Of a DNA stretch of 64,000 nt, positions 52,559-64,000 are shown one piece after another (position 1 is the stretch's first letter; every line of letters begins with the position of its first letter). The DNA is from Rutidosis leptorrhynchoides (Eukaryota; Streptophyta; Magnoliopsida; Asterales; Asteraceae): assembly GCF_046630445.1 (NCBI RefSeq), contig NC_092333.1, positions 181,906,501 through 181,970,500 of the forward strand, read 5' to 3'. The position numbers and the translations under genes were made by a program. The notes under the pieces were generated by a model, which saw nothing but the letters and a program-made list of their open reading frames with translations, was not told the origin of the DNA and made no database searches.

Positions 52559-55051
52559 ATTATCATTATGTTATCTCATTATCATCATCTACATCATCAC
52601 CATCCTTGTGTCATCATCATCACCCTAGTACAGTTTCATCGTCATCATCAATAATCATACTCATAATCATAATCATAATCATGATCATAATACGTTTACT
52701 ATCATCATCATATAACATCATTATCTATCATCTAACCTCATCTTAACCAATTCTTTATCATCATAATACTCATCATATCCCAAAATCCTAAATTTGTTTC
52801 AACTCCCACATAAATCAATTGGATTTCGTCCCAATATTACAAAATAAAGAATACAGTCCATTCTCCATATTACCTAAACCCAACAGTCAATGGATCCTCA
52901 CGACCCAAAAGACATTAATTAAATTTCAAGGCCCAACCTCCTATTTTGAAAGCCTACGAAGCAATTCCAGGTTTTAATCATATAATAACTTGAACCGACT
53001 CAATTCTTTATTCCCCAATTATATAGGTGCCTGATTGGTTTTGGTTATGATTTATAGACTCATACTGCCGTTCCACGTAGATAAAAAGAAAGAACACGCG
53101 TACATGCATTATTTGTCAAGTTGAAAAGGAAAAAGAACATGTACTCCATAATTTGTATTGTTTAGTGAGAGTGGGGTTGTTATTATGGTAATTGTCGTCA
53201 CACACAATCGAAAGAAAACACTAATGCATTGAATAATTGAAGTGGGGTTATGGGTTGTCTTGATTGAAACTTTCGGCCAAAAGAAATAGAAAAGAAAAAG
53301 AATGTGCCATCTTTATCACATAATAAAATGGTTTCTCTTCCCACTTTTTTCTATTATTTTTGTAACAAAAACGAAAAGAAGAATGGTTGAAATCTGCAGC
53401 GAATTGTAATAAATATGTAGTAGCAGGCTGTTTGTAATGAGGAAGAAATCAAGGTGGCGGTTCAAGAATTAAACAGAAATGAATATAGTCGATGATTATG
53501 GTGTATGGTTGTTGATGTGGGTTTTCTTGGTTCGAAACAGTAATATGCGAGCTGCAGTAGCAGCTCAGAAAGGTAGCAGCAACAATGTTTGTTTGTTATC
53601 TCGGTTTATAGCAAAAAAATATAATAGAAGGAATATCAGCAAGAACTAACCAAGTGGTGTTTGGTTCGTGGGTGTTGTTTCCAGCGATTTCAAAACAGGA
53701 AGAAAAGTAGTAGCCATGATCTCTTATGGTGAATGGTGATGATGGTTTGCATGATGATAAGGTGGTGGTTCTTTAGGGTGAGTCACGGTTTTGAAGTGGG
53801 TGATGATTAGGGTTGTTTGATGGTGTTGTTTAAAGAGAAAGAAACCAAATAATCGGCCAGTGAAGTTGGTGATTTTGTTGAGTGGTTCATGAAGGAAGTA
53901 AAAAGACAATAAGGGTGTATTTGGTGGTTTTGACTTTCGATTATAAATCCTAAATATTTCTCTGCAATTGCTTGCGTGTAAGTAATATATGTATATGTAT
54001 CTTAATGTTTCTATTTGATTTTTCATCTCCTTTTCTCTTTGATTGGCAGTAGTTAGTATGATATATACAGCCACAAGATTCGATTTCAGTTTGTTTTGTA
54101 GCCTTGATTGAGTCGACAAATTTTATTCTGTCAAAAGAAAATAAAGAAAAGTGAAATCGACTTCAACAGATTTTGTTTGATTCTTATGATCGTATTTTGA
54201 TTTGTACGATTTTAGAGACAAAGAACAAAATTTAAACACAGTATGATCGTGATGGGAAACAATTTCGTACGATTTTATGACTTTGATATCTAATCCATTT
54301 TGTTTTGTATCTACGAATGGAGATCGAATGGAAATCATTTTGGAGATAGGAATTATTCTATCAGGAAAGAACAAATAAGAAAATATAAAACAGATATCGA
54401 TCGTCAGCTGCTTTTGGTTTATACCTGTGATTTTTTTGAGGTCGCTTGATCACAAATAGCAAACAGGAACAAAACTCACATAAAGATTGAAGGTGATGTG
54501 AAACAGAATACGTGATGTATATATATCTGTATTTGTATATTGGTATATGTCTTTGTATGGAGTATCTGTTATATTACATTTTGTAATATTATTTTATTAT
54601 ATAACTCTATTAATAAATCTGTGAATGTTTTTAATTTTAATAAAAATACAATAATAATACTAATAATAGAGATATAATAATACTAATAGTATTACTAAAA
54701 TATTATCAAAATTATGCTAATAATAAGATAAAAGTAATTTTAAAAATGATATTAATAATGTTATTAATGATACTAATAATAATACTAACATAAATGTTAA
54801 TATTGAAAGTAATAATAATATTACTATAACATTGATAATTTAACTTATTATATTAGATGTTAATATTACATATTATTAATTATGTAATATATACTAATAT
54901 TCATTGAATATTTAATATTCTAAACATTACGATATATAGAGTTCATATTTATTTATTTATTTAATAATAACTTAATAATTCTATATATTATTTTATATTT
55001 TTAATTCAAATGATTAAAGTTTAATTTATTAATTTAAAATATTGTATATAC

Positions 55052-55139
<88 letters not shown>

Positions 55140-55320
55140 TATATATATATATATATATTTGCACACACTTGTTCGTGAATCGTCGGGAATGGTCATAGGT
55201 TAACTGAATCTATATAATTAGTTTGAAAATTTTAAAACTCAATATTACAGACTTGCTTATTGTGTCGAGATCATAATAAGATTAAGTTTAAATTTGGTCT
55301 GAAATTTCCGGGTCGTCACA

Positions 55321-55437
55321 CATTTGCTCAATTTAAAGATATTACTTGGAGTCATTCATGGCATATAGAGGTCAGTACCACGCAATGAGACCAAGTGTTG
55401 GAGACTTCGTCCAGATGGATTAGGACGGGTCGTTACA
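55321..55437 (+). mobile_element. Element B 5' LTR, last segment
   Basis: Resumes with the CATTT duplication after element C and matches 63175-63291. It ends GGACGGGTCGTTACA. The terminal CGTCC...GGACG arms can form a hairpin. Confidence 0.93.
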
Positions 55438-55439
55438 TG

Positions 55440-55451
55440 TGATATCAGAGT
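55440..55451 (+). promoter_or_regulatory. Mutated primer-binding site of element B
   Basis: TGATATCAGAGT differs at two positions (G to A, C to T) from the initiator-Met site TGGTATCAGAGC of A, C and G, consistent with deamination decay. Confidence 0.85.
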
Positions 55452-55823
55452 GATGGTCTTAGCGAACCAGGTCTTGCATTAGTGTGTCTAACTGATAGTT
55501 GTTAGGATGCATTAGTGAGTCTGGACTTCGACCTTAGCTGCATATTATAAGTTTTGTTTATCATTCCTAGTGAAAAATTACCTGCTTATCATCTTAAGTC
55601 TAGACACGTTTTTCCTGCATTTATTGCATAGATAGTGTATAGATAAATTCATATCTTAGCATATCTGTTAAGGTAAACTCTGCCTGACAGCTTCCAAACA
55701 TTCCTCCGTAACTTATGGAATTTTGGTATTATATACACATATGTAAATTATGTATTGAAGAATACTAATCTAAGTCCTATAATCTTCCTCATATCGAAAA
55801 ATCATTTCCCTGCTCTGTACGAG

Positions 55824-56395
55824 ATGGATCCTGCAACCAGTTCCAGTTCCTCAGATTCCGATAGCTCTTCTGATATGGATTTCCACTCGAGCTCCGAAAG
55901 CAGTGTAACCGGAATGGATCAACCAATTAGTCATCTTCAATTCTGGATGAATTGGGGATGGGTTCGTGGTCGACTTAATCAATGGAGGAAAGAAGAAGGC
56001 GAACCTTTCCACCAACCAAATTCACCTCTTGGCGATGAATCTGAAGCACTTACCGGTGAACCAGTCCGAAACACCATTTTCACTCTCATTCCCGGATAGA
56101 TCGCAATGATTATATACTATCTTAAATTTAAAACCTTATTCATCCCCTTGTTCAAACTGCCAATCATTCTGGTGTAATAGAAGAAGTCAACAAGCTCCGC
56201 GCTCGATTAGTGGCTTTGGAGAATGTGATGCAAAACTTACCAGCATCAGCAACATCATCGGCATCAACAGCACCATCAGCATCAGCACCAAAAACACCAG
56301 TACCACCAATAACACAAGCCTCAACATCACGCCTCGACATCACAATCTATACCTCGAGCATAATCTTCGTTCTACATATCGTTCTACATCGATAA
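55824..56395 (+). pseudogene. Gag-like ORF of element B, one frameshift
   Basis: The best preserved copy of the shared ORF. From ATG 55824: a Ser/Asp-rich N-terminus (MDPATSSSSSDSDSSSDMDF), then SSVTGMDQPISHLQFWMNWG, a basic segment (RGRLNQWRKEEGE), PLGDESEALTGEPVRNTIF, and a stop at 56097. In another frame a coiled-coil-like VIEEVNKLRARLVALENVM and an Ala/Ser/Pro-rich tail follow to 56395. Its place after the primer site suggests a gag N-terminus. The family is not recognised; no nucleic-acid-binding or catalytic motif is visible. An upstream in-frame ATG at 55755 is possible, but similarity with A and C starts at 55824. Confidence 0.6.
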
Positions 56396-56450
56396 TCATC
56401 GTTCAACATGAAGTTCTACATCATATATCTTCGTTTACATGGCGATTATG

Positions 56451-56474
56451 TAATCTCTAATGTTTTAGAGATTA
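56451..56474 (+). promoter_or_regulatory. TAATCTCTAA hairpin of element B
   Basis: A perfect ten-base-pair inverted repeat with a four-base loop, shared with element C (49839-49862). Confidence 0.5.
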
Positions 56475-56633
56475 TGTATTCTAGTTCTAACGGTAAATCA
56501 AATGAGTTTAATGTTATATTAACTCATTAAATCCATGATTATATCTGAAGAAAATATATATGTAAGTATATTTTCATAAAGATTGTAATTAAAAATTCTT
56601 TTGTACAAACTGTTAATCGTGAAAATATTTTAA

Positions 56634-56650
56634 CGGGTAGGTAATACCCG
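56634..56650 (+). promoter_or_regulatory. Conserved internal hairpin of element B (polypurine-like)
   Basis: CGGGTAGGTAATACCCG, preceded by AA as in the 3' polypurine region at 58932-58945. Confidence 0.55.
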
Positions 56651-56976
56651 AGAAATATTTAGATTTCACATTAATAAGTTACACTGTACACTCTTCAATT
56701 CTAATTCAGCAGTCATTAATAATACTGCTCAAATCCGCATATATACATATCCGTTCACCAAAGAACAACTATTTTCATTCAAATTCAATTTCATATTGGG
56801 ATTTTGACAGATCAGAATCTAAGTCAAGATTTGACAAGTGGCATAATGAAGAAAATAATGGACAAAAATAAAATTCATTAGTAACCAATTAATTAACTAC
56901 GTAAAAAAAATTAAAATTTATACTAACCAAATTCTAGCTAACTGTTCGTATACCCGTTATGACTATATCCTTATTA

Positions 56977-57140
56977 CATTTTATTTATTGTCATTTTAAT
57001 TAACGCAATTTATTTATCGTAATTTTAATTATCGCAATTTATTTATCGAAAATTATCTCAATTTTAATACTCGCAACTTTATTTATCGTCATTTAAATAC
57101 TGTTATTTATTTTACGCACTTTATTTATCGTCATTTAAAT
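56977..57140 (+). repeat. Degenerate TTTATTTATCGNAATTT repeat (element B)
   Basis: About eight imperfect units, such as GCAATTTATTTATCGTAATT and ACTTTATTTATCGTCATTTA. The same array lies in opposite plus-strand orientation in element C (49245-49375), as expected from the element's direction. Confidence 0.7.
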
Positions 57141-57470
57141 ATTGTCATAATATACTAGTCTTGGTTAATCCCGAAACAATATAATACAACCTTGATTAAC
57201 TATATTATATATTGAACTATTGGACTATTGGACTATTGAACTACTAACTTTGGACAATTAAAAAGTATTAAAAGAGTAGAAAATATTAATTATAACACAT
57301 TTTGATTTAAAATATCGTTAATAAGTTACATCTTCTACAGTTAAACATTTCTTCAAGTTTGTCACTTGATTTCATCTTAAACAATCATATATATCTTGAC
57401 GATTACAACCTGCGTTCAAACCTTTCGAAATTCTTGAAAGCACCTCTGATTGATAACCAATGATTCAGAT

Positions 57471-57706
57471 ATGGTAACATTGAATGCTGATGAATCAGCA
57501 AAAGCAGTAGATGGTCTTAATGGCCAAAAGTTTGAAGATAAAGAATGGAGTGTTGGAAACACTCAATAGAAAATTGGTACTGGAAAACGGATTGAGCAGA
57601 CTATGAAGGAGACTGTGGATAAATCACAAAATTTGTACTTACAGAATCCATATGATTCAGTATCTGCTGAAATCTTTAGTGAATACTTTGCTCCTTACTT
57701 ATTCTA
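57471..57706 (+). pseudogene. Poly(A)-binding-protein-like fragment in element B
   Basis: One frame from ATG 57471 to TAA 57704 with a single internal TAG reads NADESAKAVDGLNGQKFEDK, EWSVGNTQ, stop, then IEQTMKETVDKSQNLYLQN and PYDSVSAEIFSEYFAPYLF. Order and spacing match the end of RRM3, the linker and the beginning of RRM4 of plant poly(A)-binding proteins (KKFDDKEWYVGKAQKK ... NLYVKNLDDS ... LFSEFG). The RNP1 motif of RRM3 is not included, so it could not bind RNA as a domain. Related pieces occur in A and C. Elements A and B are separate insertions with clearly different LTRs, so the fragment is a stable part of the family and not a recent pick-up. Confidence 0.75.
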
Positions 57707-58946
57707 AATCCTTGCGGAAAAATTTTGCAACGTCCTTTGATTCTAGATATTCTAAATTCTAAGATATCATCGTATCTTTCGTTATAAATATCTTCGATAT
57801 TTCTAAAGATACCTTTATAAATATCTTTGCTCAAAATTATCTATCTCCTCGTGCTATCTATGTTATATCATAAAAGAAACTGTTTTAGTTTCTATCCTTC
57901 TATAAAATTTGAGTTTAAATTATGAATGATTTCTGGAGAAGTGTTGGGAGTTGAATCATGAATTAGTATAATATAATGACGCCCGGCCAACGTGATTATA
58001 TTACAGAAGTCATGCTGAATTTCTAATGGAACGTGATGATTCACAGATCATACCCTCATCATGTGCCATGTTACATAACTCTTTCATTCTACTTAACCTC
58101 TAAACATATCAAGAAAATATTTTCTTGATATTTCTATTTTTCCGTGATTTTCGGTAATCTACGAATCCAATCGTTCTATTTCCTTTCATTTCTCCTTAGA
58201 ATCTTAATCATGTTCATTCGAACTTTATACCTACAAAACCGAGACGTCTTGATCGCTTTACATCAGGTCAGGAAGAGAAAACAAAAGCATGGAACTTTGA
58301 AATATAAGGGAAAAATATAAAGCCCAACAACAACAAAGAAATTACAAACCGTGTATGTCAATGCGTATAGCAATATAAGGACATGGGAGAATTATAAATA
58401 CAACAATCCCAAGAGCGAAGTAGAAGTAAACAGATTCCTCTGGTGGAAGTTGGAATAGAAGGATGATTGTTGCGATAGACAGAATGAGGTCAAGGATTAG
58501 AACTGGATTAAGCATTTTTACAATCTTTTGGAAGTATGAATTGAGAAAGAAAGTATAAGAGTGGTGAAAATAATGGAACGGAAAAGGTGAATTTATAGCA
58601 AAATATCAGGCATAGCAATCGAAGCAGATTACCGCATTTAATTAAAGAGATCCTAATTTCTTTAATCACCGAAGAATCAAATCTTATATAAATTTCAAAG
58701 ATTTTCTTTAAATTCCTTGAATTCCGTAAATCAACCATGACTACGTCAAAAGTTAAGACGAATCTCTATTTCTTTATTTCAATCTTTTGCGATAGCTTCA
58801 TTTATACTCTTTGCTTAATCTTCATATTACTCAATGATGATAAAACTCTATTTATCAACTCATATTCGTCATGAAAAATATTCTTATTGTTAGCCATGAT
58901 GACCTCGATCAAATTTCGAGATGAAATTTCTTTAACGGGTAGGTAC
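57707..58946 (+). other. Noncoding 3' internal region of element B with its polypurine region
   Basis: No gene supported; it aligns with 34776-36123 of A and, reversed, with 47024-48030 of C. The last bases, CGAGATGAAATTTCTTTAAC then GGGTAGGTAC, precede the 3' LTR. Confidence 0.6.
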
Positions 58947-59852
58947 TGTCACGACCCGGAAAATTTTGACTTATTTTGAACCAAACTCTCGATACGATTT
59001 AATATTTTGACACGATAAGAAAAGTCTGTAAGGTTAAGTCTCAAAAATTTTAAACTGTTCAACTGACCATCGACCGTTCTCGACGATTCACGAACAACTA
59101 TTTGTAAATAGATATGTACATATTTAATATATATTAATTTGAAATGTTATATGATTCAATTATTAGAATTTACTATGTAAAATAAAATAAAATATGATAT
59201 TATAATAATTATTATTTAAAACATAACTATATATAAATAAAGTATATTAAAAATAAATATTAAATGATTGTAATACTCGTTGGACATTTCAATTATTATT
59301 TAGAGAAGTTTAATTTGAACTTATGTGATTTTAAAATAAATGGTGATCCGAAGATGAGTTATATAAATTATAGACTTATTAAAAATGTATTTATGAGCTA
59401 ATTGTTAAATTTGAACACCTTTCATATTTTACCTGGAATCGAGCGCGGACAGTGATTTAAATTTTATTTAATTAATGACCAAATTTTATACCATAATGAC
59501 TGAAATAAATAAAGACATTTAATTTTATATGGAATTTTTCGGAACACTTTTATCTGCCATTGATTATCAACGGAGCACGAATTTTAGTCCGTGAATGAAA
59601 TAATAGACGACGGCTAACTTATTCACACGTTTATATTTTAAATTATATTATAATCAATATTATATCAATTACTATTATTGATTATGCTTTACTGTTATTG
59701 ATTGATTAATTTTCAATCTATTAGTACAATGAATGATACAAAATGGCAGCTGGATTAATAATGTTGAAACACACGGTTATTGAACAACTTTACACTATAC
59801 TTGTTCCCTTATAATATAAAAACCAATATATATATATATGCATGTACCTATA

Positions 59853-59914
59853 ACTGGTGTTATTCACAAAACATAAACTTTTGACTGGTGTTATTCACAA
59901 AACATAAACTTTTG
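59853..59914 (+). repeat. 31-base tandem duplication in element B 3' LTR
   Basis: The unit starting ACTGGTGTTATTCACAAAAC occurs twice head to tail; the 5' LTR has one copy (from about 18091). The unit lies just after the TATA-like sequence, so it would alter the leader. Confidence 0.9.
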
Positions 59915-61546
59915 ACTCTCATGAAACCCAAGACTCAATTACCATCCTCCACTCTCTACACCACCACACTCCATCACCTTCCACCATCGGAGAACCAACT
60001 TAAAACAACCATCATCACCAGACGATCATCATCTTCATTAACCTTACGAACACCCTAACCTGCAAATCATATGACACTTAATGTTTTCTGTCCATACACC
60101 TTCGATACCACCTTTCTCCTTATGATATTCGATCAAACCCAACACAACCACCATCGAAACCCACTTGGGTTGCTACTGCTACCTTCGGTTCATTGAGTAC
60201 CCAAGTCGAAACTAATCCCCAACATAAATATTCAGAATAAGAGAAATTAGAATTACGGTTCATTTGGATCAAGAGTTACGTGTTCTAATCGTCACCTTAG
60301 TAATTCGTTTTATGATGGGATTAAATCATTCCCAGAAATCATTGAAGAATTAACGTGAATTAGGCTGTAAACGTTTTCGTTTCCTGAATTGTGTTAAATT
60401 GTTTTCAAATCAAAAACCCTATCATGTCCATGTCAAAACAGACAATAGTTTAAGCAGTCAACAAATCGGTTCTGTCAACGGCGGCACTAATTTGTACGAG
60501 GACGATGCAACTGCTAGATAAAAGCCATTATCATTTAAAAACACCACCCTTTGTTAACCGTTTACTTCTGTACAATCCGTTATGTTTCTGTTGCAACCAA
60601 GACCCAAAACAATATCCCCATTTGCTACCTGCAGCTGCTATTCCCTTGTTTCTATTTTTGTTTGATTGAAAACCACCATGACCGCCACCTACCATCTTTG
60701 TTTCTAATCGAGCTAAGCTTGCACAAACACCATCTTTTGTTCACCTTCTACGATCACCAAACCCTCAACCACCTTACAATCACCACCATGAATCAAACTA
60801 TTACTCTCCTTTTCTGTTTTGCTTCTTTCCACCACCTGTAACACCACCAATTCCTATCATCATTAAACCACCTGAGCAACCACCACGTACCATCACCTTC
60901 ACCGTTCGTCACCCTATATCGCCACTAGACGATCACCATCAAAGCACCTTAAAACCGCCACCTCTCATCTCCAAAACAACCCACCACCGAGAATCATCTA
61001 TCTATTTTTTTTGTTTTGTGATTAAAAACACCACCACCAGTGAATAACCACAACCATCCGCGAATCTTCCACCACCTCTACAACCATTCACCACCTTCTA
61101 ACACCACTCCATTGCCACCATTAATTGCTGCAATGTTTCTGGGTTACTGCTACAGCAGTCCCGTTTGTTCTACTTTGTTTTTTGACTGCAAAAATCATCA
61201 CTGTAAACCACCACGTTCTCACTCTCCTACTACTACTATTACGTTTGTTCTATTTCATAAAGGGAAGTGAAAAAGATAACGATGCCATGGAGGAAGATAA
61301 AGGTGATGTACAGCGAAAGAAGGATGATGATTCACGTGACCTTTTATAACACTTATAAATCAAATTGGGCTCATTAAAATCTGATAACGGGCTTATTTAT
61401 TTAAGAGGTTGGATCGTAATTCTTTTTATTTGTTGGGCCGAGACTAGTTTTTCCTGTTGGGCCATGATTTATTGATTTTTCAGTTGGGCTGAACAGTTTA
61501 CGGGTTAAGTAAATTAAGTTCATATTATAGATTAGAAAAGCAGAAA

Positions 61547-61611
61547 CGGAGGAGTGGTGTGGGGTGTTTGTCTTGAACGTGAGGTTACGGGTTCGAGCCC
61601 GCTCTGAGGCA
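61547..61611 (+). ncRNA. tRNA-like module in element B LTR, 3' copy
   Basis: Counterpart of 40933-40997 with an unchanged GGGTTCGAGCCC core and one change in the acceptor-like stem. Confidence 0.45.
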
Positions 61612-61652
61612 TATTTTTTTTGGGAAAACCCTCTAAGGTAGTATTTGAATCC

Positions 61653-61742
<90 letters not shown>

Positions 61743-61836
61743 TACTACGATTAGTATTATAATAATTATTATTATTATTAACTAATATAAGTAGTAACTA
61801 TCATTTAATATTATTATGATTATAGTTCCAAGTATG

Positions 61837-61930
<94 letters not shown>
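61653..61930. repeat. TTA microsatellites in element B 3' LTR
   Basis: Arrays at 61653-61741 and 61838-61930, somewhat longer than in the 5' LTR. Confidence 0.95.
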
Positions 61931-61931
<1 letters not shown>

Positions 61932-62501
61932 GATTATCATTGTTATTATCATTATAAGTATTATTATTAGCATTAAGATTATTATTAGTAGTATCATTAT
62001 GAGTAAAACCATTATTGTTATTATTATTATCATTAATATAATTATTAATATTATTATCATTATTATCATTAATAGTAAAATTATTATTATAGTTATTATT
62101 ATTATCAGTAGTACTATTATTATGATCCTTATTACTAAAAGTATTTTATTATTAATCATTTTGTTAGTATTATTATTAAAATTAACATTTTATTTAAACT
62201 ATCATTTTCATTGTTAAAAGTATCACTTTTATTATTATTAGAATTATCATAATTTTTATCATAATTAGTATTATTTTTATCATTATTTTTATTATTAGTA
62301 TTATTAATATATCAAATAAAGATTTTCTATATAAAAATATATTTATGACATAAAACCTAACCATATTAATACCTTTGTAATAAATGTTGATTATCTATAT
62401 AAAAATAAATATATCTAATTAAGTTATTAATAAAGCACATAATTAAAATAACAATTAATTCACTAATAATACGTAAATTTGTTCGATTACCATTATATGT
62501 G

Positions 62502-62542
<41 letters not shown>

Positions 62543-63291
62543 TTGATATAGGTTCGTGAATCCGAGGCCAATCCTGCATTGTTCAGTTCAGTCGTATGCA
62601 TATTTTTTACTACAAAATATCGTATTGTGAGTTTTCTTTGCTCCCTTTTTAAATGCTTTTACAATATATATTTTTGAGACTGAGAATACATGCGCTGCTT
62701 TTATAAATGTTTGACGAAATAGACACAAGTAATCGAAACTACATTCTATGGTTGGATTATCGAATCGAATATGCCCCTTTTAGTCTGGTAATCTAAGAAT
62801 TAGGGAACAGACACCCTAATTGATGTGAATCCTAAAGATAGATCTATTGGACCCAACAAGCCCCATCCAAAGTACAGGATGCTTTAGTACTTCGAATTTA
62901 TCATGTCCGAAGGGAGTCCCGGAATGATGGGGATATTCTATATGCATCTTGTTAAGGTCGGTTACCAGGTGTTCAATCCATATGAATGATTTTTATGTCT
63001 ATGCAGTTTGCGAAATGCCTGATATGAGATGTGTATTGAAACGAAAAATGAAATCTTGTGGTCTATTAAAATTATGAAAATGAATGATTATGATAAACCT
63101 ATAAACTCACCAACCTTTTGGTTGACACTTTTAAGCATGTTTATTCTCAGGTACGAAAGAAATCTTCTGCTGTGCATTTGCTCAATTTAAAGATATTACT
63201 TGGAGTCATTCATGGCATATAGAGGTCAGTACCACGCAATGGGATCAAATATTGAAGACTTCGTCCAGATGGATTAGGACGGGTCGTTACA

Positions 63292-63798
63292 CCCGATATG
63301 TACACACGGACACATAACTTAAGTATATATTGTGTGCACAACAATATATATGATAGGTTAAGTGTTGACATGCCTTGAGTATATTTACGATTAAGATCAA
63401 CGAATAACTTAGCCAAATATAATAACATGTTAGTAAACGATCCTACGCGCTTGATCGTAAATAGCTATAAGAGAAACCCGCACAACCGGTCAAACAGAAA
63501 CGATGTGCAGCAAAATCGCAGCTTAAAGAAGAATTGTTCACGACCGTCCGCGAACTAAAAGAGTAGCGCGTAATTTACAAATCGTACGAGTAATCTTCAA
63601 CCGCCACCTGGGCAAAACGAGAAAAATTAAAATGGCAATAACATATTAAGCGTGAGCGCAGCTCGTACGCTTATGATGAATGAATTCGCCTAAGTAAAAA
63701 CCACATATACAAGCTCATAATTTTAGGTGCACTACAAAATAAACACTGTTAACAACAGAGTAAAGCATAGAAGATTAATGTTTTATTATCCAAAGACA
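63292..63798. other. Right flank of element B, continuation of the older Tat-like DNA
   Basis: Starts with CCCGA, the right target-site duplication, and continues the sequence left at 17181. No gene is supported. Minus-strand AATAAAACATTAATC near 63774-63788 could serve as a poly(A) signal for the coding remnant to the right. Confidence 0.5.
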
Positions 63799-63999
63799 TT
63801 ACACAACCCAAACAGTTTTTACACTTGCTTTAGAAAACAAAAAATTACAATTTTCTGATAACAAGCATTGAGCATCAGCGGTGGGGTCCTTAGACAAAGC
63901 AACTAACTTGGGGACCATGATGTTCGCCAAAGTGGGCGCAATCTCCTCGCTCTTTTAAACCGCCCGAGGGTCCACATCTTCAGCAACAATAGCATCTAA
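63799..63999 (-). pseudogene. C-terminal coding remnant on the minus strand, possibly the Tat antisense ORF
   Basis: From the right edge the minus strand reads LDAIVAEDVDPRAV, one TAA, then KSEEIAPTLANIMVPKLVAL, SKDPTADAQCLLSENCN and an end at TAA 63799. The style (helical end with D-P-x-A-D-A) is reminiscent of the C-terminus of antisense extra ORFs in Tat elements. The gag and protease remnant on the other side of element B, in + orientation, fits an element with an antisense ORF near its 3' end. Weak evidence; the rest lies outside the window. Confidence 0.35.
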
Positions 64000-64000
64000 G

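Larger units (their letters stand above)
58947..63291 (+). mobile_element. Element B 3' LTR (intact)
   Basis: 4345 bases, the undisturbed reference for both insertions into the 5' LTR. TATA-like sequence at 59810-59821; 31-base tandem duplication at 59853-59914; ORF of 74 codons at 61125-61349; tRNA-like module at 61547-61611; TTA arrays at 61653-61741 and 61838-61930; TA array near 62506-62540. Starts TGTCACGACCCG and ends CGGGTCGTTACA, an imperfect inverted repeat of 12 bases. Confidence 0.95.

Noticed and set aside
53724..54119. 131-codon minus-strand ORF with a His/Pro-rich end in element C LTR (also 45407-45757)
   Set aside because: The two copies differ in length and upstream frame; it is probably leader sequence of the LTR transcript. 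I mention it in the LTR entry only.
60551..60841. 96-codon ORF with a His-rich part, and the matching ORF at 40084
   Set aside because: CA-rich LTR leader sequence; the reading frame differs at several places between the two LTR copies and no family is recognised.

Overview
This window is plant nuclear DNA that consists almost entirely of LTR retrotransposons. I found no intact host gene, no rRNA gene, no convincing functional tRNA gene, no CRISPR array and no bacterial operon. The Ty3/Gypsy lineages (chromovirus-like, Athila-like, Tat-like), the initiator-Met primer-binding sites, the AT-rich background, the long TTA and TA microsatellites and the LTR ends of the form TGTnACGACCCGG point to a eudicot. 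Asteraceae is my best guess, from memory of similar elements; no comparison was run.

Left part (1-17181) is a mosaic of older, broken elements. It holds two facing LTR pieces (1-3623). Next is the 3' part of a + strand Athila-like element with a broken third ORF and a 3' LTR (about 3624-8527). A - strand Athila-like 5' end with a gag split by one stop follows (8540-11386). Last come remains of Tat-like elements: an antisense ORF, a polypurine tract, one LTR, a primer-binding site, then gag and protease without reverse transcriptase (11444-17181). The flank resumes at 63292-64000, where an antisense coding remnant reads in from the right edge.

Centre and right (17182-63291) form a nested stack whose boundaries can be read exactly, because each insertion has a target-site duplication and an uninterrupted second LTR for comparison. 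Element B (+, 17182-63291, TSD CCCGA) carries two insertions in its 5' LTR. Element A (+, 18880-40054, TSD AAAAC) went in at LTR position about 1.7 kb. Element C (-, 42507-55320, TSD CATTT) went in about 110 bp before the LTR end. Element A's own 5' LTR holds element G (+, 21301-30372, TSD GTATA or GTATAA), a 9.1 kb chromovirus-type Gypsy element with gag, protease, RT, RNase H, integrase and a chromodomain-like C-terminus, broken by two frameshifts and three stops.

A, B and C are related but distinct non-autonomous elements. Each has very long LTRs (3.8-4.5 kb), a 3.5-4.4 kb internal domain, an initiator-Met primer site, no pol, and large TTA microsatellites inside the LTRs. Their internal regions are collinear: a Ser-rich gag-like ORF, conserved hairpins, then a short stretch resembling the end of RRM3, the linker and the start of RRM4 of a poly(A)-binding protein. 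I read this as a host gene fragment captured before the three lineages split; it is the most interesting observation here. The LTRs of B and C also share an embedded tRNA-like (SINE-head-like) module just before the microsatellite. None of these elements can encode its own transposition. G is the only one with pol remains, and its LTRs differ, so it is not obviously their partner.
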